Shown: piece by piece, positions 57,211-64,000 of the stretch | Layout of the letters: every line of letters starts with the position of its first letter | Numbering within the stretch: position 1 is the first letter of the stretch | NCBI RefSeq assembly: GCF_002127265.1 | Contig: NZ_NFUU01000001.1 | Location: 2,798,040-2,862,039 of the forward strand | DNA from: Hydrogenophaga sp. IBVHS1 | GTDB lineage: Bacteria > Pseudomonadota > Gammaproteobacteria > Burkholderiales > Burkholderiaceae_C | Direction of reading: 5' to 3' | DNA: 64,000 bases | Notes under the pieces: model-generated | What the model saw: the letters and a program-made list of their open reading frames with translations, nothing else | The model's database searches: none | What the model was told of the DNA's origin: nothing | Program-made: the position numbers and the translations under genes

Positions 57211-58143
57211 ATGCCAGTTTACAGCATGACCGGCTACGCCACGGCCCACCTCGGAGGGCCTGCTGCCCCCGGGCCAGGCGAGTCGGCACGCGAGTCCAGG
57301 CCCGGCCTGGGCGTGGAAATCCGTTCCGTCAATAGCCGCTTCCTCGACCTCACTTTCAAGCTTCCGGACGACTTGCGAGCAACCGAGCCGGCCTTGCGCG
57401 ACATGCTCGCGGCGCGCCTGAAACGCGGCAAGGTCGAGGTGCGCGCCTGGATCGAAGGCCGGGCCGATGCCCTGCCCCGCCCACCTGGTGCGCAAGATCT
57501 GCAAAAACTCCTGGGCCTGCAGGACACGGTGCGCACCTGGCTGCCCACCGCGGCTCCGCTGTCCGTGGCCGAGGTATTGCAGCTCACCGCGCGCCAGCAA
57601 GGCAACACCGGGGAACTCAACGATGGCCTGGTGGGCCTGGCCAGCACCGCGCTGGACGGGCTCATCGATGCGCGCGAACGCGAAGGCAAGCGCCTGGCCG
57701 CCATGTTGCTGGACCGCCTTGGCCAGCTGCGCAAGCTGGCCAAGGACGCGCAACCCCTGATTCCCCAGCTCGTCGCGCAACAGCGCCAGCGCTTCATCGA
57801 CCGCTGGAACGAGGCCCTTGGCGCGGGCAACGCAGCGGCGCTGGGCAACACCATCACCTCGGACATGGCCCAGGACCGTGCGCTGACCGAAGCCACAGCC
57901 TTCGCCATCCGTATCGACGTGGCCGAGGAGCTGACCCGGCTTGATTCGCACCTGGTTGAGATCGAGCGCCTTCTTAAAAAGGGCGCCGAAGTGGGCAAGC
58001 GTCTGGACTTCCTGATCCAGGAGCTGCACCGCGAAGCCAACACCATGGGCTCGAAGTCGTCCAATCTGGAGTTGACCCGCATCTCGGTGGACATGAAGGT
58101 GCTGATCGAGCAGATGCGCGAACAAGTACAGAACATCGAGTGA
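57211..58143 (+). CDS. yicC: YicC-family endoribonuclease
   Basis: The 310-residue protein has the N-terminal [36 protein letters not shown] (cited as [14 protein letters not shown]) and the C-terminal [19 protein letters not shown], the YicC/DUF1732 pattern. Members cleave or promote decay of certain small RNAs in E. coli. The start at 57,211 is set by the family N-terminus. Here, gmk follows after a 103-bp repeat-bearing gap. Confidence 0.93.
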   Translation: MPVYSMTGYATAHLGGPAAPGPGESARESRPGLGVEIRSVNSRFLDLTFKLPDDLRATEPALRDMLAARLKRGKVEVRAWIEGRADALPRPPGAQDLQKLLGLQDTVRTWLPTAAPLSVAEVLQLTARQQGNTGELNDGLVGLASTALDGLIDAREREGKRLAAMLLDRLGQLRKLAKDAQPLIPQLVAQQRQRFIDRWNEALGAGNAAALGNTITSDMAQDRALTEATAFAIRIDVAEELTRLDSHLVEIERLLKKGAEVGKRLDFLIQELHREANTMGSKSSNLELTRISVDMKVLIEQMREQVQNIE

Positions 58144-58159
58144 ATTACCACCCCCACGC

Positions 58160-58230
58160 TCTACCGCTGCGCGGGTCGCTGCCCCCCATGGGGGCGCGTT
58201 TCGCCATGGGGCGGCCCGGCGGCGAAACCC
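58160..58230. repeat. Two-hairpin intergenic repeat between yicC and gmk
   Basis: CCCCCATGGGGG (58,183-58,194) is a 12-bp palindrome, followed by GTTTCGCC (58,198-58,205) and its exact complement GGCGAAAC (58,221-58,228) across 15 bases. GC-rich elements of this form are widespread in Comamonadaceae genomes. Only one copy was found in this window, so this may be a transcript-end structure rather than a repeat. Confidence 0.65.
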
Positions 58231-58246
58231 AACTTCGTGCCTCGTA

Positions 58247-58867
58247 ATGGAATACCCAGGAAACCTGTTCGTCGTCGCGGCACCCAGCGGAGCCGGCAAA
58301 TCGAGCCTGGTCAAGGCGCTCATGGAGCTCGACTCGCGGGTGGTGCCGTCGGTCTCGCACACCACCCGCCCGCCCCGGGGCCAGGAGCTGCACGGCAGGG
58401 AGTACTACTTTGTAAGCAGGGAAACGTTCGACCACATGGTCATTCAGGGTGCGTTCCTCGAATGGGCCATGGTGCATGGCAACCGCTACGGCACCTCCAA
58501 ACAGGCCATTGAACAACGCATGAACCAAGGCGCCGATGTGGTGCTGGAGATCGATTTCCAGGGCGCAATTCAGGTCAAACGCATTTTCCCCAACGCGGTG
58601 CTGATCTTTATTCTGCCGCCCAGCCTGGAAGAACTGCGGTCCCGGCTGGAGCGAAGGGCGGAGGACAGCGCTGAGGTCATCGAACTGCGTCTGGTGAATG
58701 CCGCTACCGAGATGGCGCATGCCAGAGAATTCGATTTCGTTATAATCAACGAGTTGTTCGAGCGGGCTTTGTTTGACCTCAAGGCCATCGTCCATGCCCA
58801 GCGGCTCAAGTTTTCCGCCCAGCGTATCGCCCGCGGCGATACCTTCAAAGCGCTCAACATCCTCTGA
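58247..58867 (+). CDS. gmk: Guanylate kinase
   Basis: The 206-residue enzyme has the P-loop [14 protein letters not shown] at residues 12-25, [13 protein letters not shown] for GMP binding and the late IFILPPS segment. It phosphorylates GMP to GDP. It is followed by rpoZ after 28 bases, then spoT, the usual gmk-rpoZ-spoT run that links GTP supply and ppGpp metabolism. Confidence 0.97.
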   Translation: MEYPGNLFVVAAPSGAGKSSLVKALMELDSRVVPSVSHTTRPPRGQELHGREYYFVSRETFDHMVIQGAFLEWAMVHGNRYGTSKQAIEQRMNQGADVVLEIDFQGAIQVKRIFPNAVLIFILPPSLEELRSRLERRAEDSAEVIELRLVNAATEMAHAREFDFVIINELFERALFDLKAIVHAQRLKFSAQRIARGDTFKALNIL

Positions 58868-58895
58868 TATCCCGCCCATTTCCCGGAGCACGCCC

Positions 58896-59099
58896 ATGGC
58901 CCGCATCACCGTCGAAGATTGTCTGGAAAAGATCCCCAACCGCTTTCAGCTCGTGTTGGCCGCCACCTACCGCGCGCGCATGCTCAGTCAGGGCCACGCT
59001 CCCAAGATCGAAAGCAAGAACAAGCCAGGCGTCACAGCGCTGCGCGAAATCGCTGAAGGCAAAATTGGTCTGGAGATGCTGAAGAAGGTTCCGCTCTGA
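58896..59099 (+). CDS. rpoZ: RNA polymerase omega subunit
   Basis: The 67-residue protein begins [20 protein letters not shown] and has the LREIAEGKI segment typical of omega. It helps assemble RNA polymerase and forms part of one ppGpp site. The start at 58,896 is set by the family N-terminus. An intrinsic terminator lies between it and spoT, so spoT has its own or read-through expression. Confidence 0.97.
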   Translation: MARITVEDCLEKIPNRFQLVLAATYRARMLSQGHAPKIESKNKPGVTALREIAEGKIGLEMLKKVPL

Positions 59100-59127
59100 G
59101 TCTTCGTCGACATCCTTCGGGACCCGA

Positions 59128-59154
59128 AAAACACCGCTTCGCGGTGTTTTTTTT
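59128..59154 (+). terminator. Intrinsic terminator after rpoZ
   Basis: AAAACACCGC and GCGGTGTTTT pair around TTC, and further T residues follow. It lies about 28 bases after the rpoZ stop. Confidence 0.92.
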
Positions 59155-59206
59155 CGCCTGAAATCCCTCTGAGGCGCGAGCTGGCGTCTCACGCTAAAGT
59201 ACCGGG

Positions 59207-61456
59207 ATGATGTCCACGGCCGACAACGGCACACTTTCTCCTCCTGTAGACCAGGCACATCCCGCCGCCAGCGCAGCTGCGGCCAGCTTTGCCGCGCTGC
59301 TGGGAAAGCTGGATTACCTGGGCCCTGCCGAGATCGAAAGCATCCGCCAGGCCTACCGTTTCGCCGACGAAGCGCACCTCGGACAGCTGCGCAAGAACGG
59401 TGATCCCTACATCACACACCCGATCGCGGTGGCGGCCCAGTGCGCCGAGTGGAAGCTCGATGCTCAGGCGCTGATGGCAGCCCTGATGCACGACGCCATC
59501 GAAGATTGCGGCGTGACCAAGGAGGAACTGGTGCAGCGTTTCGGCGCACCAGTTGCTGAGCTGGTGGACGGCCTCACCAAGCTGGAAAAGCTGGAATTCG
59601 ATACCCGGGAGCAGAACCAGGCCGAATCCTTCCGCAAGATGCTGCTGGCCATGGCCAAAGACGTGCGGGTCATCCTGATCAAGCTGGCCGACCGCACCCA
59701 CAACATGCGCACCATGGGGGACATGCCGCGCTCCAAGTGGCAGCGCATCAGCAGTGAGACGCTGGAAATCTACGCACCCATTGCTCACCGCCTCGGCCTG
59801 AATTTCACCTACCGCGAGCTGCAGGATCTGGCGTTCAGGTTCCTGCACCCCTGGCGCTACGAGGTGCTGATGAAGGCCCTGAACAAGTCGCGCACCCGCC
59901 GGCGCGACCTGATCGCCCGCGTGCAGCGCGAGGTCGAGATGGAATTCGGGCGGCACGGCATGGGCGTGCGCATCCTGGGCCGTGAAAAAACGCTGTACTC
60001 GGTCTATCGCAAGATGGACACCAAGCACCTGTCGTTCTCCCAGGTGACCGACATCTACGGATTCCGCATCGTGGTGCCGGAGCTGACCGACTGCTACACC
60101 GGCCTCGGCGTGCTGCACCAGCTTTACAAGCCCTTGCCGGGCAAATTCCGCGACTACGTGGCCATACCCAAGGTGAATGGCTATCAGTCTTTGCACACCA
60201 CGCTGATCGGGCCCTTTGGCACCAACATCGAGTTCCAGTTGCGCACCCACGCGATGGACGTGGTGGCCGAATCCGGCGTGGCGGCCCACTGGCTCTACAA
60301 GGCCAGCGAACCCGGCAGTGACATGTCGCAGCGGCTGGGCACGCAATGGCTGCAATCGCTGCTCGACATCCAGCAGGAAACCCACGACGCCTCCGAATTC
60401 TGGGATCACATCAAGATCGACCTCTTCCCGGACGCGGTCTATGTGTTCACGCCCAAGAGCAAGATCATGGCGTTGCCGCGCGGCGCCACGGTGATGGATT
60501 TCGCTTACGCGATCCACAGCGACGTGGGCGACCACACGGTCTCTGCGCGCATCAATGGCGAGCAGCGCCCGCTCAGAACCGAACTCACCAATGGCGACGT
60601 GGTGGAAATCATCACGGCGGACAACGCCGAACCCAATCCGTCCTGGCTGTCCTTTGTGAAGACCGGACGCGCCCGTTCCAAGATTCGCCACTACCTGAAG
60701 ACCGTGGCTCAGGACAAGTCGAACGACCTGGGCGAACGCATGCTCAGCCAGGCATTGCGGTCGGAAGGCCTCGCCAGCCTGCCAGCCGAGGATGGCCCCT
60801 ACAGCGCCACGTGGGAGAAGTTGCTGCGCTTCACCGGCAGCAAGTCGCGCGATGAACTGCTCTCCGACATCGGCATGGGCAAACGGATTGCCAGCATGGT
60901 GGCCAAAAAGCTCGCCGTGCTGCTGGCCGAGACCGGCCTCAAACCCGATGCCCTTCTCATCAGCACCGAGCGCTATGCCAGTGGCCGAGACGAATCGGTG
61001 TCGCAGGGCGTGGTCACGCTCGACGGCAGCGAGGGCATGTCGGTGCAATACGCGCCCTGCTGCAAGCCCATTCCGGGCGACGGCATCGTTGGCTACCTGG
61101 GTCGCGGCGAAGGACTGGTGGTGCACGCCGAAGACTGCCCCACCGGCAAGCGTCTGCTGCTGCGCGACAGTGAACGATTCCTCGAAGTGGAGTGGGCCGA
61201 TGAACCGGTGCGTTCGTTCGAAACCGCGCTGGTCGTGACCGTGGCGAATGGCAAAGGCGTGCTGGCTCGAGTGGCATCGTCCATCGCTGCCGCCGAAGCC
61301 GACATCACCCATGTGGACATGGGCGAAGAACCGGCTCAGACCGCCACCGACATCCGCTTCACGGTGGCGGTGCGGGACAGGCAGCATCTGGCCGACGTGC
61401 TGCGCAGCCTCAAGCGAACGACTTCGGTGATCAAGGCCCAGCGCTTCAAGCCCTGA
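59207..61456 (+). CDS. spoT: Bifunctional (p)ppGpp synthase/hydrolase SpoT
   Basis: The 749-residue RelA/SpoT homologue has an intact hydrolase domain (HD at 95-96 and ED at 99-100 in HDAIED). The synthetase domain has YRKMDTKHLSFSQVTDIYGFR near residue 265, cited as KHLSFSQVTDIYGFRI. A TGS domain lies at about 405 and a C-terminal ACT domain at about 665-745. Both activities are probably retained. Two adjacent ATG codons exist (59,207 and 59,210); both give the same protein but for one Met. It converges on greB. Confidence 0.97.
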   Translation: MMSTADNGTLSPPVDQAHPAASAAAASFAALLGKLDYLGPAEIESIRQAYRFADEAHLGQLRKNGDPYITHPIAVAAQCAEWKLDAQALMAALMHDAIEDCGVTKEELVQRFGAPVAELVDGLTKLEKLEFDTREQNQAESFRKMLLAMAKDVRVILIKLADRTHNMRTMGDMPRSKWQRISSETLEIYAPIAHRLGLNFTYRELQDLAFRFLHPWRYEVLMKALNKSRTRRRDLIARVQREVEMEFGRHGMGVRILGREKTLYSVYRKMDTKHLSFSQVTDIYGFRIVVPELTDCYTGLGVLHQLYKPLPGKFRDYVAIPKVNGYQSLHTTLIGPFGTNIEFQLRTHAMDVVAESGVAAHWLYKASEPGSDMSQRLGTQWLQSLLDIQQETHDASEFWDHIKIDLFPDAVYVFTPKSKIMALPRGATVMDFAYAIHSDVGDHTVSARINGEQRPLRTELTNGDVVEIITADNAEPNPSWLSFVKTGRARSKIRHYLKTVAQDKSNDLGERMLSQALRSEGLASLPAEDGPYSATWEKLLRFTGSKSRDELLSDIGMGKRIASMVAKKLAVLLAETGLKPDALLISTERYASGRDESVSQGVVTLDGSEGMSVQYAPCCKPIPGDGIVGYLGRGEGLVVHAEDCPTGKRLLLRDSERFLEVEWADEPVRSFETALVVTVANGKGVLARVASSIAAAEADITHVDMGEEPAQTATDIRFTVAVRDRQHLADVLRSLKRTTSVIKAQRFKP

Positions 61457-61466
61457 AGGGTTCAGT

Positions 61467-62030
61467 TCAACTGCTCGCGGGAGGCGCGGGGTATTCCACT
61501 GAAAGAATCTCGAGCTCCTGCTGGCCACCCGGCACCATCAGGTGCACAACGTCACCCACCCGCGCCTTGAGCAAGGCCCTGGCCACCGGCGACACCCAAC
61601 TGATCTGGCCCTGCGCGCTGTCGGCCTCGTCCGCTCCCAGAATGGTGACCGTGGACTTCAGGCCGGACGCATCCATGTAGCTGACCGTGGCGCCAAAGAA
61701 CACTTGGTCGCTGCCGTGGTGCAACGAGCTGTTGACCACCTCGGCGATTTCCAGCCGGTGAGTGAGAAAGCGGATGCGCCGATCGATTTCGCGCAGGCGC
61801 TTCTTGCCATAAAGGTAATCACCATTCTCAGAACGGTCGCCGTTGCCCGCGGCCCAGTGCACCACATCCACGATGCGCGGCCGCTCCTCGTCGATCAGGC
61901 TGAAAAGTTCGGCGCGCAGCCGGTCGTACCCGGTCCGCGTGAGGTAGTTCTTGCCGTCCGGCACCGGCGGCTCGGGCAGATCGTCGTCGTCCTCGGTGGA
62001 CTCAGATTCGCGGGTGAATGCCTTGCTCAT
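61467..62030 (-). CDS. greB: Transcript cleavage factor GreB
   Basis: The 187-residue protein has an N-terminal extension of about 30 residues, rich in acidic residues, followed by the GreB core: YLTRTGYDRLRAELFSL, AAGNGDRSENGDYLYGKKRLRE (cited as RSENGDYLYGKKRLRE, with the acidic tip residues Asp and Glu) and the C-terminal FKBP-like domain. It rescues backtracked RNA polymerase. The start at 62,030 was preferred to an ATG six codons upstream. A terminator lies 27 bases upstream. Confidence 0.95.
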   Translation of the reverse strand: MSKAFTRESESTEDDDDLPEPPVPDGKNYLTRTGYDRLRAELFSLIDEERPRIVDVVHWAAGNGDRSENGDYLYGKKRLREIDRRIRFLTHRLEIAEVVNSSLHHGSDQVFFGATVSYMDASGLKSTVTILGADEADSAQGQISWVSPVARALLKARVGDVVHLMVPGGQQELEILSVEYPAPPASS

Positions 62031-62056
62031 GTGACGCAACTTCCCCAAAAGGAAAA

Positions 62057-62084
62057 AGCCCGCAGCTTTTGGCTGCGGGCTTTT
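62057..62084 (-). terminator. Bidirectional terminator of the tRNA-Arg locus
   Basis: AGCCCGCAGC and GCTGCGGGCT pair around TTTTG, with A residues on the left and T residues on the right, so it can act on both strands. It directly follows the 3' end of the tRNA-Arg fragment on the minus strand and would have ended that tRNA transcript. Confidence 0.9.
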
Positions 62085-62087
62085 ATT

Positions 62088-62133
62088 TGGTGCGGCTGGC
62101 AGGAATTGAACCCACGACCCCTTGGTTCGTAGC
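62088..62133 (-). pseudogene. 3' fragment of tRNA-Arg (ACG), probable attachment site
   Basis: Read on the minus strand, 46 nt match the end of a tRNA: anticodon loop CTACGAA with ACG, the 3' side of the anticodon stem CCAAG, T-arm GTGGG-TTCAATT-CCTGC, acceptor strand CAGCCGC, and encoded ACCA. The 5' half (D arm and GCGGCTG acceptor strand) is absent; the sequence before the anticodon loop does not pair with CCAAG. This is the form left at the distal end of an element integrated into the 3' part of a tRNA gene. Confidence 0.88.
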
Positions 62134-62434
62134 TACCAGATCATCTGTAAGATGTTGATTTATATAGACTCTTTGACCGCTCATTGTACCAAAACTACCC
62201 TGTTTAGACATGTATTTCAGAGCCCAGTCCCGCAAAAGTCCCGCAGAGAAATTGCGTGCGAAGTCACATCGATCAGTTTCTGCGACCGGGGCGCAAACGT
62301 TTTCTGTAGCGTGAGCAGGCGCCCGGTGAGTGTTGTGAAGCGACAAAAATCCGGCCGCTCCTTGTGAGCTGTCAGGGAGATAGGTGTCGATAAATATATC
62401 TTATCGGCACTAATTTATATCAGAGAGCAGGGCG
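62134..62434. other. AT-richer non-coding stretch beside the tRNA-Arg fragment
   Basis: No supported gene is visible. The stretch has clearly lower GC than the rest of the window. It holds two direct copies of AGTCCCGCA at 62,226-62,234 and 62,237-62,245, 11 bp apart, a spacing of one helical turn that is common for integrase arm-type sites. The right end contains a 27-bp dyad before the kfrA remnant. Confidence 0.6.
62384..62410. promoter_or_regulatory. Dyad before the kfrA remnant
   Basis: GTGTCGATAA and TTATCGGCAC are near-perfect inverted arms around ATATATC, 25 bp before the remnant's ATG. KfrA proteins bind DNA upstream of their own gene, so this is a plausible former autoregulatory site. 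Confidence 0.5.
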
Positions 62435-62587
62435 ATGCCAACGAAAAGTACGAGAGTCTCCCGGGGCGTCCAAGTCGATGACGTTTGGGCCGCGGCCGAC
62501 GGCGTGCTTGCCCAACGCAAGCGGCCCACGATCGAGCGCGTGCGCACGCACCTCGGTCGCGGATCCGCGCCGGCGCCGCCACCTTGA
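62435..62587 (+). pseudogene. Truncated KfrA-like DNA-binding protein (N-terminus only)
   Basis: The 50-codon frame begins MPTKSTRVSRGVQVDDVW and continues AAADGVLAQRKRPTIERVRT and HLGRGS, the start of KfrA-like plasmid proteins (KfrA_N domain). It ends at a TGA after a PAPPP tail instead of continuing into the long coiled coil, so it is a broken gene. A purine-rich GAGAGCAGGG precedes the ATG. KfrA homologues come from plasmids and integrative elements. Confidence 0.82.
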
Positions 62588-62685
62588 AGACTTCACCATT
62601 CACGTGCCGCAAGGTCGGTCAGAGCCCCTTTCTGCGCGAGTTGATCATTCCCTTTGGACGATCTGGATACGTCGTGTTGAGTTCC
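62588..62685 (+). pseudogene. Remnant of a RelE/ParE-family toxin
   Basis: In one frame, the sequence reads SPFTCRKVGQSPFLRELIIP followed by FGRSGYVVL. This matches the C-terminal half of ParE/RelE toxins of the plasmid-addiction type, where the RELVIPFG and SGYVALF pair is well conserved. No start codon or N-terminal half precedes it, and no antitoxin is next to it. It follows the kfrA fragment directly, so a deletion has probably fused two plasmid-maintenance genes. Confidence 0.75.
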
Positions 62686-62741
62686 ACTGATCTCTGCCGC
62701 TCTACGGGGGTCAGTTTTCAACGGAAGCCAACAGGCGGGCT

Positions 62742-63512
62742 CTACAACTGCAGTGCAAACGTCCTTCGTGCCACTTCAAGTTCTGGCATCAACTTGTTCA
62801 CGACATCGTCGCGTGACATGCGCGAAGTGGCCACGGAAAGACTCATAGCCCCCAGCAACTCACCCTTTCCATTGCGCACCGGCACGGCAATGGAACGCAA
62901 GCCAATTTCCAGCTCTTCGTCACTCATCGAATAACCGCACTCGCGCGCAGCCTGCACCTCCTTCATCAGTGCCGCCACGTCAGTCTTTGTTTTCGGCGTA
63001 ATCGCCTGGCGACTCATTCGCTGAAGGCGGAATTCAACCTCCTCGTCTGACATACCCGCGAGAAGCACTCGCCCGGTTGCAGAACAATAGGCGGGCAATC
63101 GCGCGCCGATACCGAGTCCGAAAGACAAGCTGCGCCGCTGAGTTGAGCGTGCAACGAAAACGACAAACTGCGAGTCCAGCACCGCCAGCGACGCGGACTC
63201 GCGCGTGCGCTCACTAGTGATCTCCAGGATGGGCTGCGCCACCTTGGTCAGGGGCGTAGAGTTCACGTAGGCGTGCACCAGCCGCAAGGTGCGCGGCTCG
63301 AGAAAAAAATGCCGCCCCGATGCTCGCGCGTAGCCTAGCTTGACGAGGGTAAGCAGGGCGCGGCGAGTCGAGGCCTTGCTGTGGCCTGTGATATCGGCCG
63401 CTTCGGTCAGCGTCAGAGGCGAATTGCTGACGCCGAAGGCCTCGATCAGGAGTAGGCCCTTCTCCAGACCCATGACGTATTCCTTGTCAACTGCACGCGC
63501 TTCATCGTCCAT
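62742..63512 (-). CDS. IclR-family regulator (PcaR/PobR type)
   Basis: The 256-residue regulator has an N-terminal winged helix with LTEAADITGHSKASTRRALLTL and then an IclR effector domain with RESASLAVLDSQFVVFVAR and the end motif AMSLSVATSRMSRDD. This is the subgroup that controls aromatic catabolism. The start was set at ATG 63,512 (MDDEARAVDKEYV), since the ATG at 63,554 would put an operator-like repeat within the coding sequence. It is divergent from a dioxygenase gene, with two matching palindromes upstream. Confidence 0.92.
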   Translation of the reverse strand: MDDEARAVDKEYVMGLEKGLLLIEAFGVSNSPLTLTEAADITGHSKASTRRALLTLVKLGYARASGRHFFLEPRTLRLVHAYVNSTPLTKVAQPILEITSERTRESASLAVLDSQFVVFVARSTQRRSLSFGLGIGARLPAYCSATGRVLLAGMSDEEVEFRLQRMSRQAITPKTKTDVAALMKEVQAARECGYSMSDEELEIGLRSIAVPVRNGKGELLGAMSLSVATSRMSRDDVVNKLMPELEVARRTFALQL

Positions 63513-63537
63513 TTGCGGCCCACTCGAAGTTGAATAA

Positions 63538-63552
63538 GTTCGGTATTCGAAC
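63538..63552. promoter_or_regulatory. IclR operator candidate 1
   Basis: GTTCGGTATTCGAAC has GTTCG / CGAAC inverted arms. It lies 26 bp before the chosen IclR start. A near-copy with the same first nine bases lies about 83 bp away (about eight helical turns), on the dioxygenase side. Confidence 0.68.
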
Positions 63553-63621
63553 ATTTTGCCGGATTTTGTTGACCTTCATCAACTCAAAAAATACAGTCGC
63601 GGTTCACCAAACGGTCAAAAG

Positions 63622-63634
63622 TTCGGTATCCGAA
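63622..63634. promoter_or_regulatory. IclR operator candidate 2
   Basis: TTCGGTATCCGAA is a perfect 13-bp palindrome, 30 bp before the dioxygenase start. It repeats the GTTCGGTAT core of candidate 1. Confidence 0.7.
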
Positions 63635-63663
63635 TTCTTCCAAGGCAAGAACCCCACTGCATC

Positions 63664-64000
63664 ATGAGCGTCACCGCCCCTGCGAATAGCGCACCCCTAA
63701 CCTTCTGGCCACCTGGGAACCTCACCCGCGTGCCATACCACCTGTACCAGGAACCGGCCGTGCTCGACGCCGAGCAACAGCGCATCTTCGAAGGCGCGAC
63801 CTGGAACTACCTGTGTCTCGAAGCCGAGTTGCCACAACCCGGCGGCTACCGCACGACGTTCCTCGGCCGCATGCCGGTGGTGGTGGCGCGCGAAAGCGAC
63901 GGCGAGGTGTACGCGTTCGAGAACCGCTGCTCGCACCGCGGCGCACTGATCGTCCTGGACGACGGCGGCACCGCGCGTGACTTCCAGTGCGTGTACCACG
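63664..64000 (+). CDS. Ring-hydroxylating dioxygenase large subunit (N-terminal part)
   Basis: The gene runs off the right edge after 112 codons. It has TRVPYHLYQ, then FEGATWNYLCLEAELP, and the Rieske ligands CSHRG and, at the edge, CVYH. The pattern matches large subunits of the salicylate 5-hydroxylase/anthranilate dioxygenase group. This enzyme hydroxylates an aromatic acid with electrons from a ferredoxin. It is divergent from an IclR regulator, as expected for an aromatic operon. The catalytic domain and any partner genes lie outside the window. Confidence 0.88.
   Translation, partial: MSVTAPANSAPLTFWPPGNLTRVPYHLYQEPAVLDAEQQRIFEGATWNYLCLEAELPQPGGYRTTFLGRMPVVVARESDGEVYAFENRCSHRGALIVLDDGGTARDFQCVYH

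Noticed and set aside
59189..61528. A 779-codon open frame opposite spoT
   Set aside because: SpoT is certain on the plus strand; the antisense product has shadow composition and no family motif.

Overview
The window is chromosomal DNA from a high-GC betaproteobacterium, most likely a member of the Comamonadaceae (Burkholderiales). The evidence is the gene order (rph-rdgB-hemW; yicC-gmk-rpoZ-spoT with greB), the UraD/allantoate-amidohydrolase fusion, a DUF4148 protein and the codon use. A genus near Hydrogenophaga is a guess. Genes are dense, often overlapping by 4 nt (ATGA or GTGA), and almost every large open frame opposite a real gene is a GC-rich shadow.

Layout. 1-4 kb: sugar-nucleotide genes (galU, a mannose-1-phosphate guanylyltransferase, galE) after the tail of an RsmI-like methyltransferase. 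4-10.6 kb: an SppA-type peptidase, a small Rieske protein, a HAD phosphatase, a glutathione-dependent formaldehyde detoxification operon (frmA, an Asp-nucleophile alpha/beta hydrolase, fghA) and an FAD monooxygenase. 10.6-29 kb: a purine catabolism region with urate hydroxylase puuD, xdhC, uraH, a GntR regulator, puuE, a uraD-allantoate amidohydrolase fusion, an M20 hydrolase, malic enzyme, an NCS2 purine permease, an NMT1-type ABC transporter, two small deaminases, a Rieske oxygenase and a second NMT1-type binding protein. Four copies of a TGTATACA palindrome sit upstream of puuD, between uraH and gntR, upstream of the permease and upstream of the ABC transporter, which suggests one GntR regulon.

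29-50 kb: urea uptake and urease. ureD lies with the second deaminase. Then come urtABCDE (minus strand), a RhuM-family gene, a LuxR-type response regulator and a 1164-residue fusion of an NCS1-type permease, a cysteine-rich segment, a histidine kinase and a receiver. ureA-hupE/ureJ-ureB and ureC-ureE-ureF-ureG follow, split by a beta-helix lipoprotein gene on the opposite strand. Together the purine and urea blocks encode a route from oxidised purines to urea and ammonia, lacking only xanthine dehydrogenase itself.

50-62 kb: tRNA-Ser(TGA), a metal-type two-component system with a DUF4148 neighbour, hemW-rdgB-rph, a PP2C phosphatase/protein kinase pair, yicC, gmk, rpoZ, spoT and greB. At 62,088 the 3' 46 nt of a tRNA-Arg(ACG) gene appear without the 5' half, as left at the far end of an integrated element. 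Beyond it are AT-richer DNA, decayed kfrA and parE remnants, an IclR regulator and the start of a salicylate-hydroxylase-type ring-hydroxylating dioxygenase, divergent around two matching operators.

Other non-coding structure includes a 118-bp palindromic repeat present twice in inverted orientation with compensatory stem changes, a 190-bp inverted duplication of a promoter region at 27.5 kb, and several intrinsic terminators.
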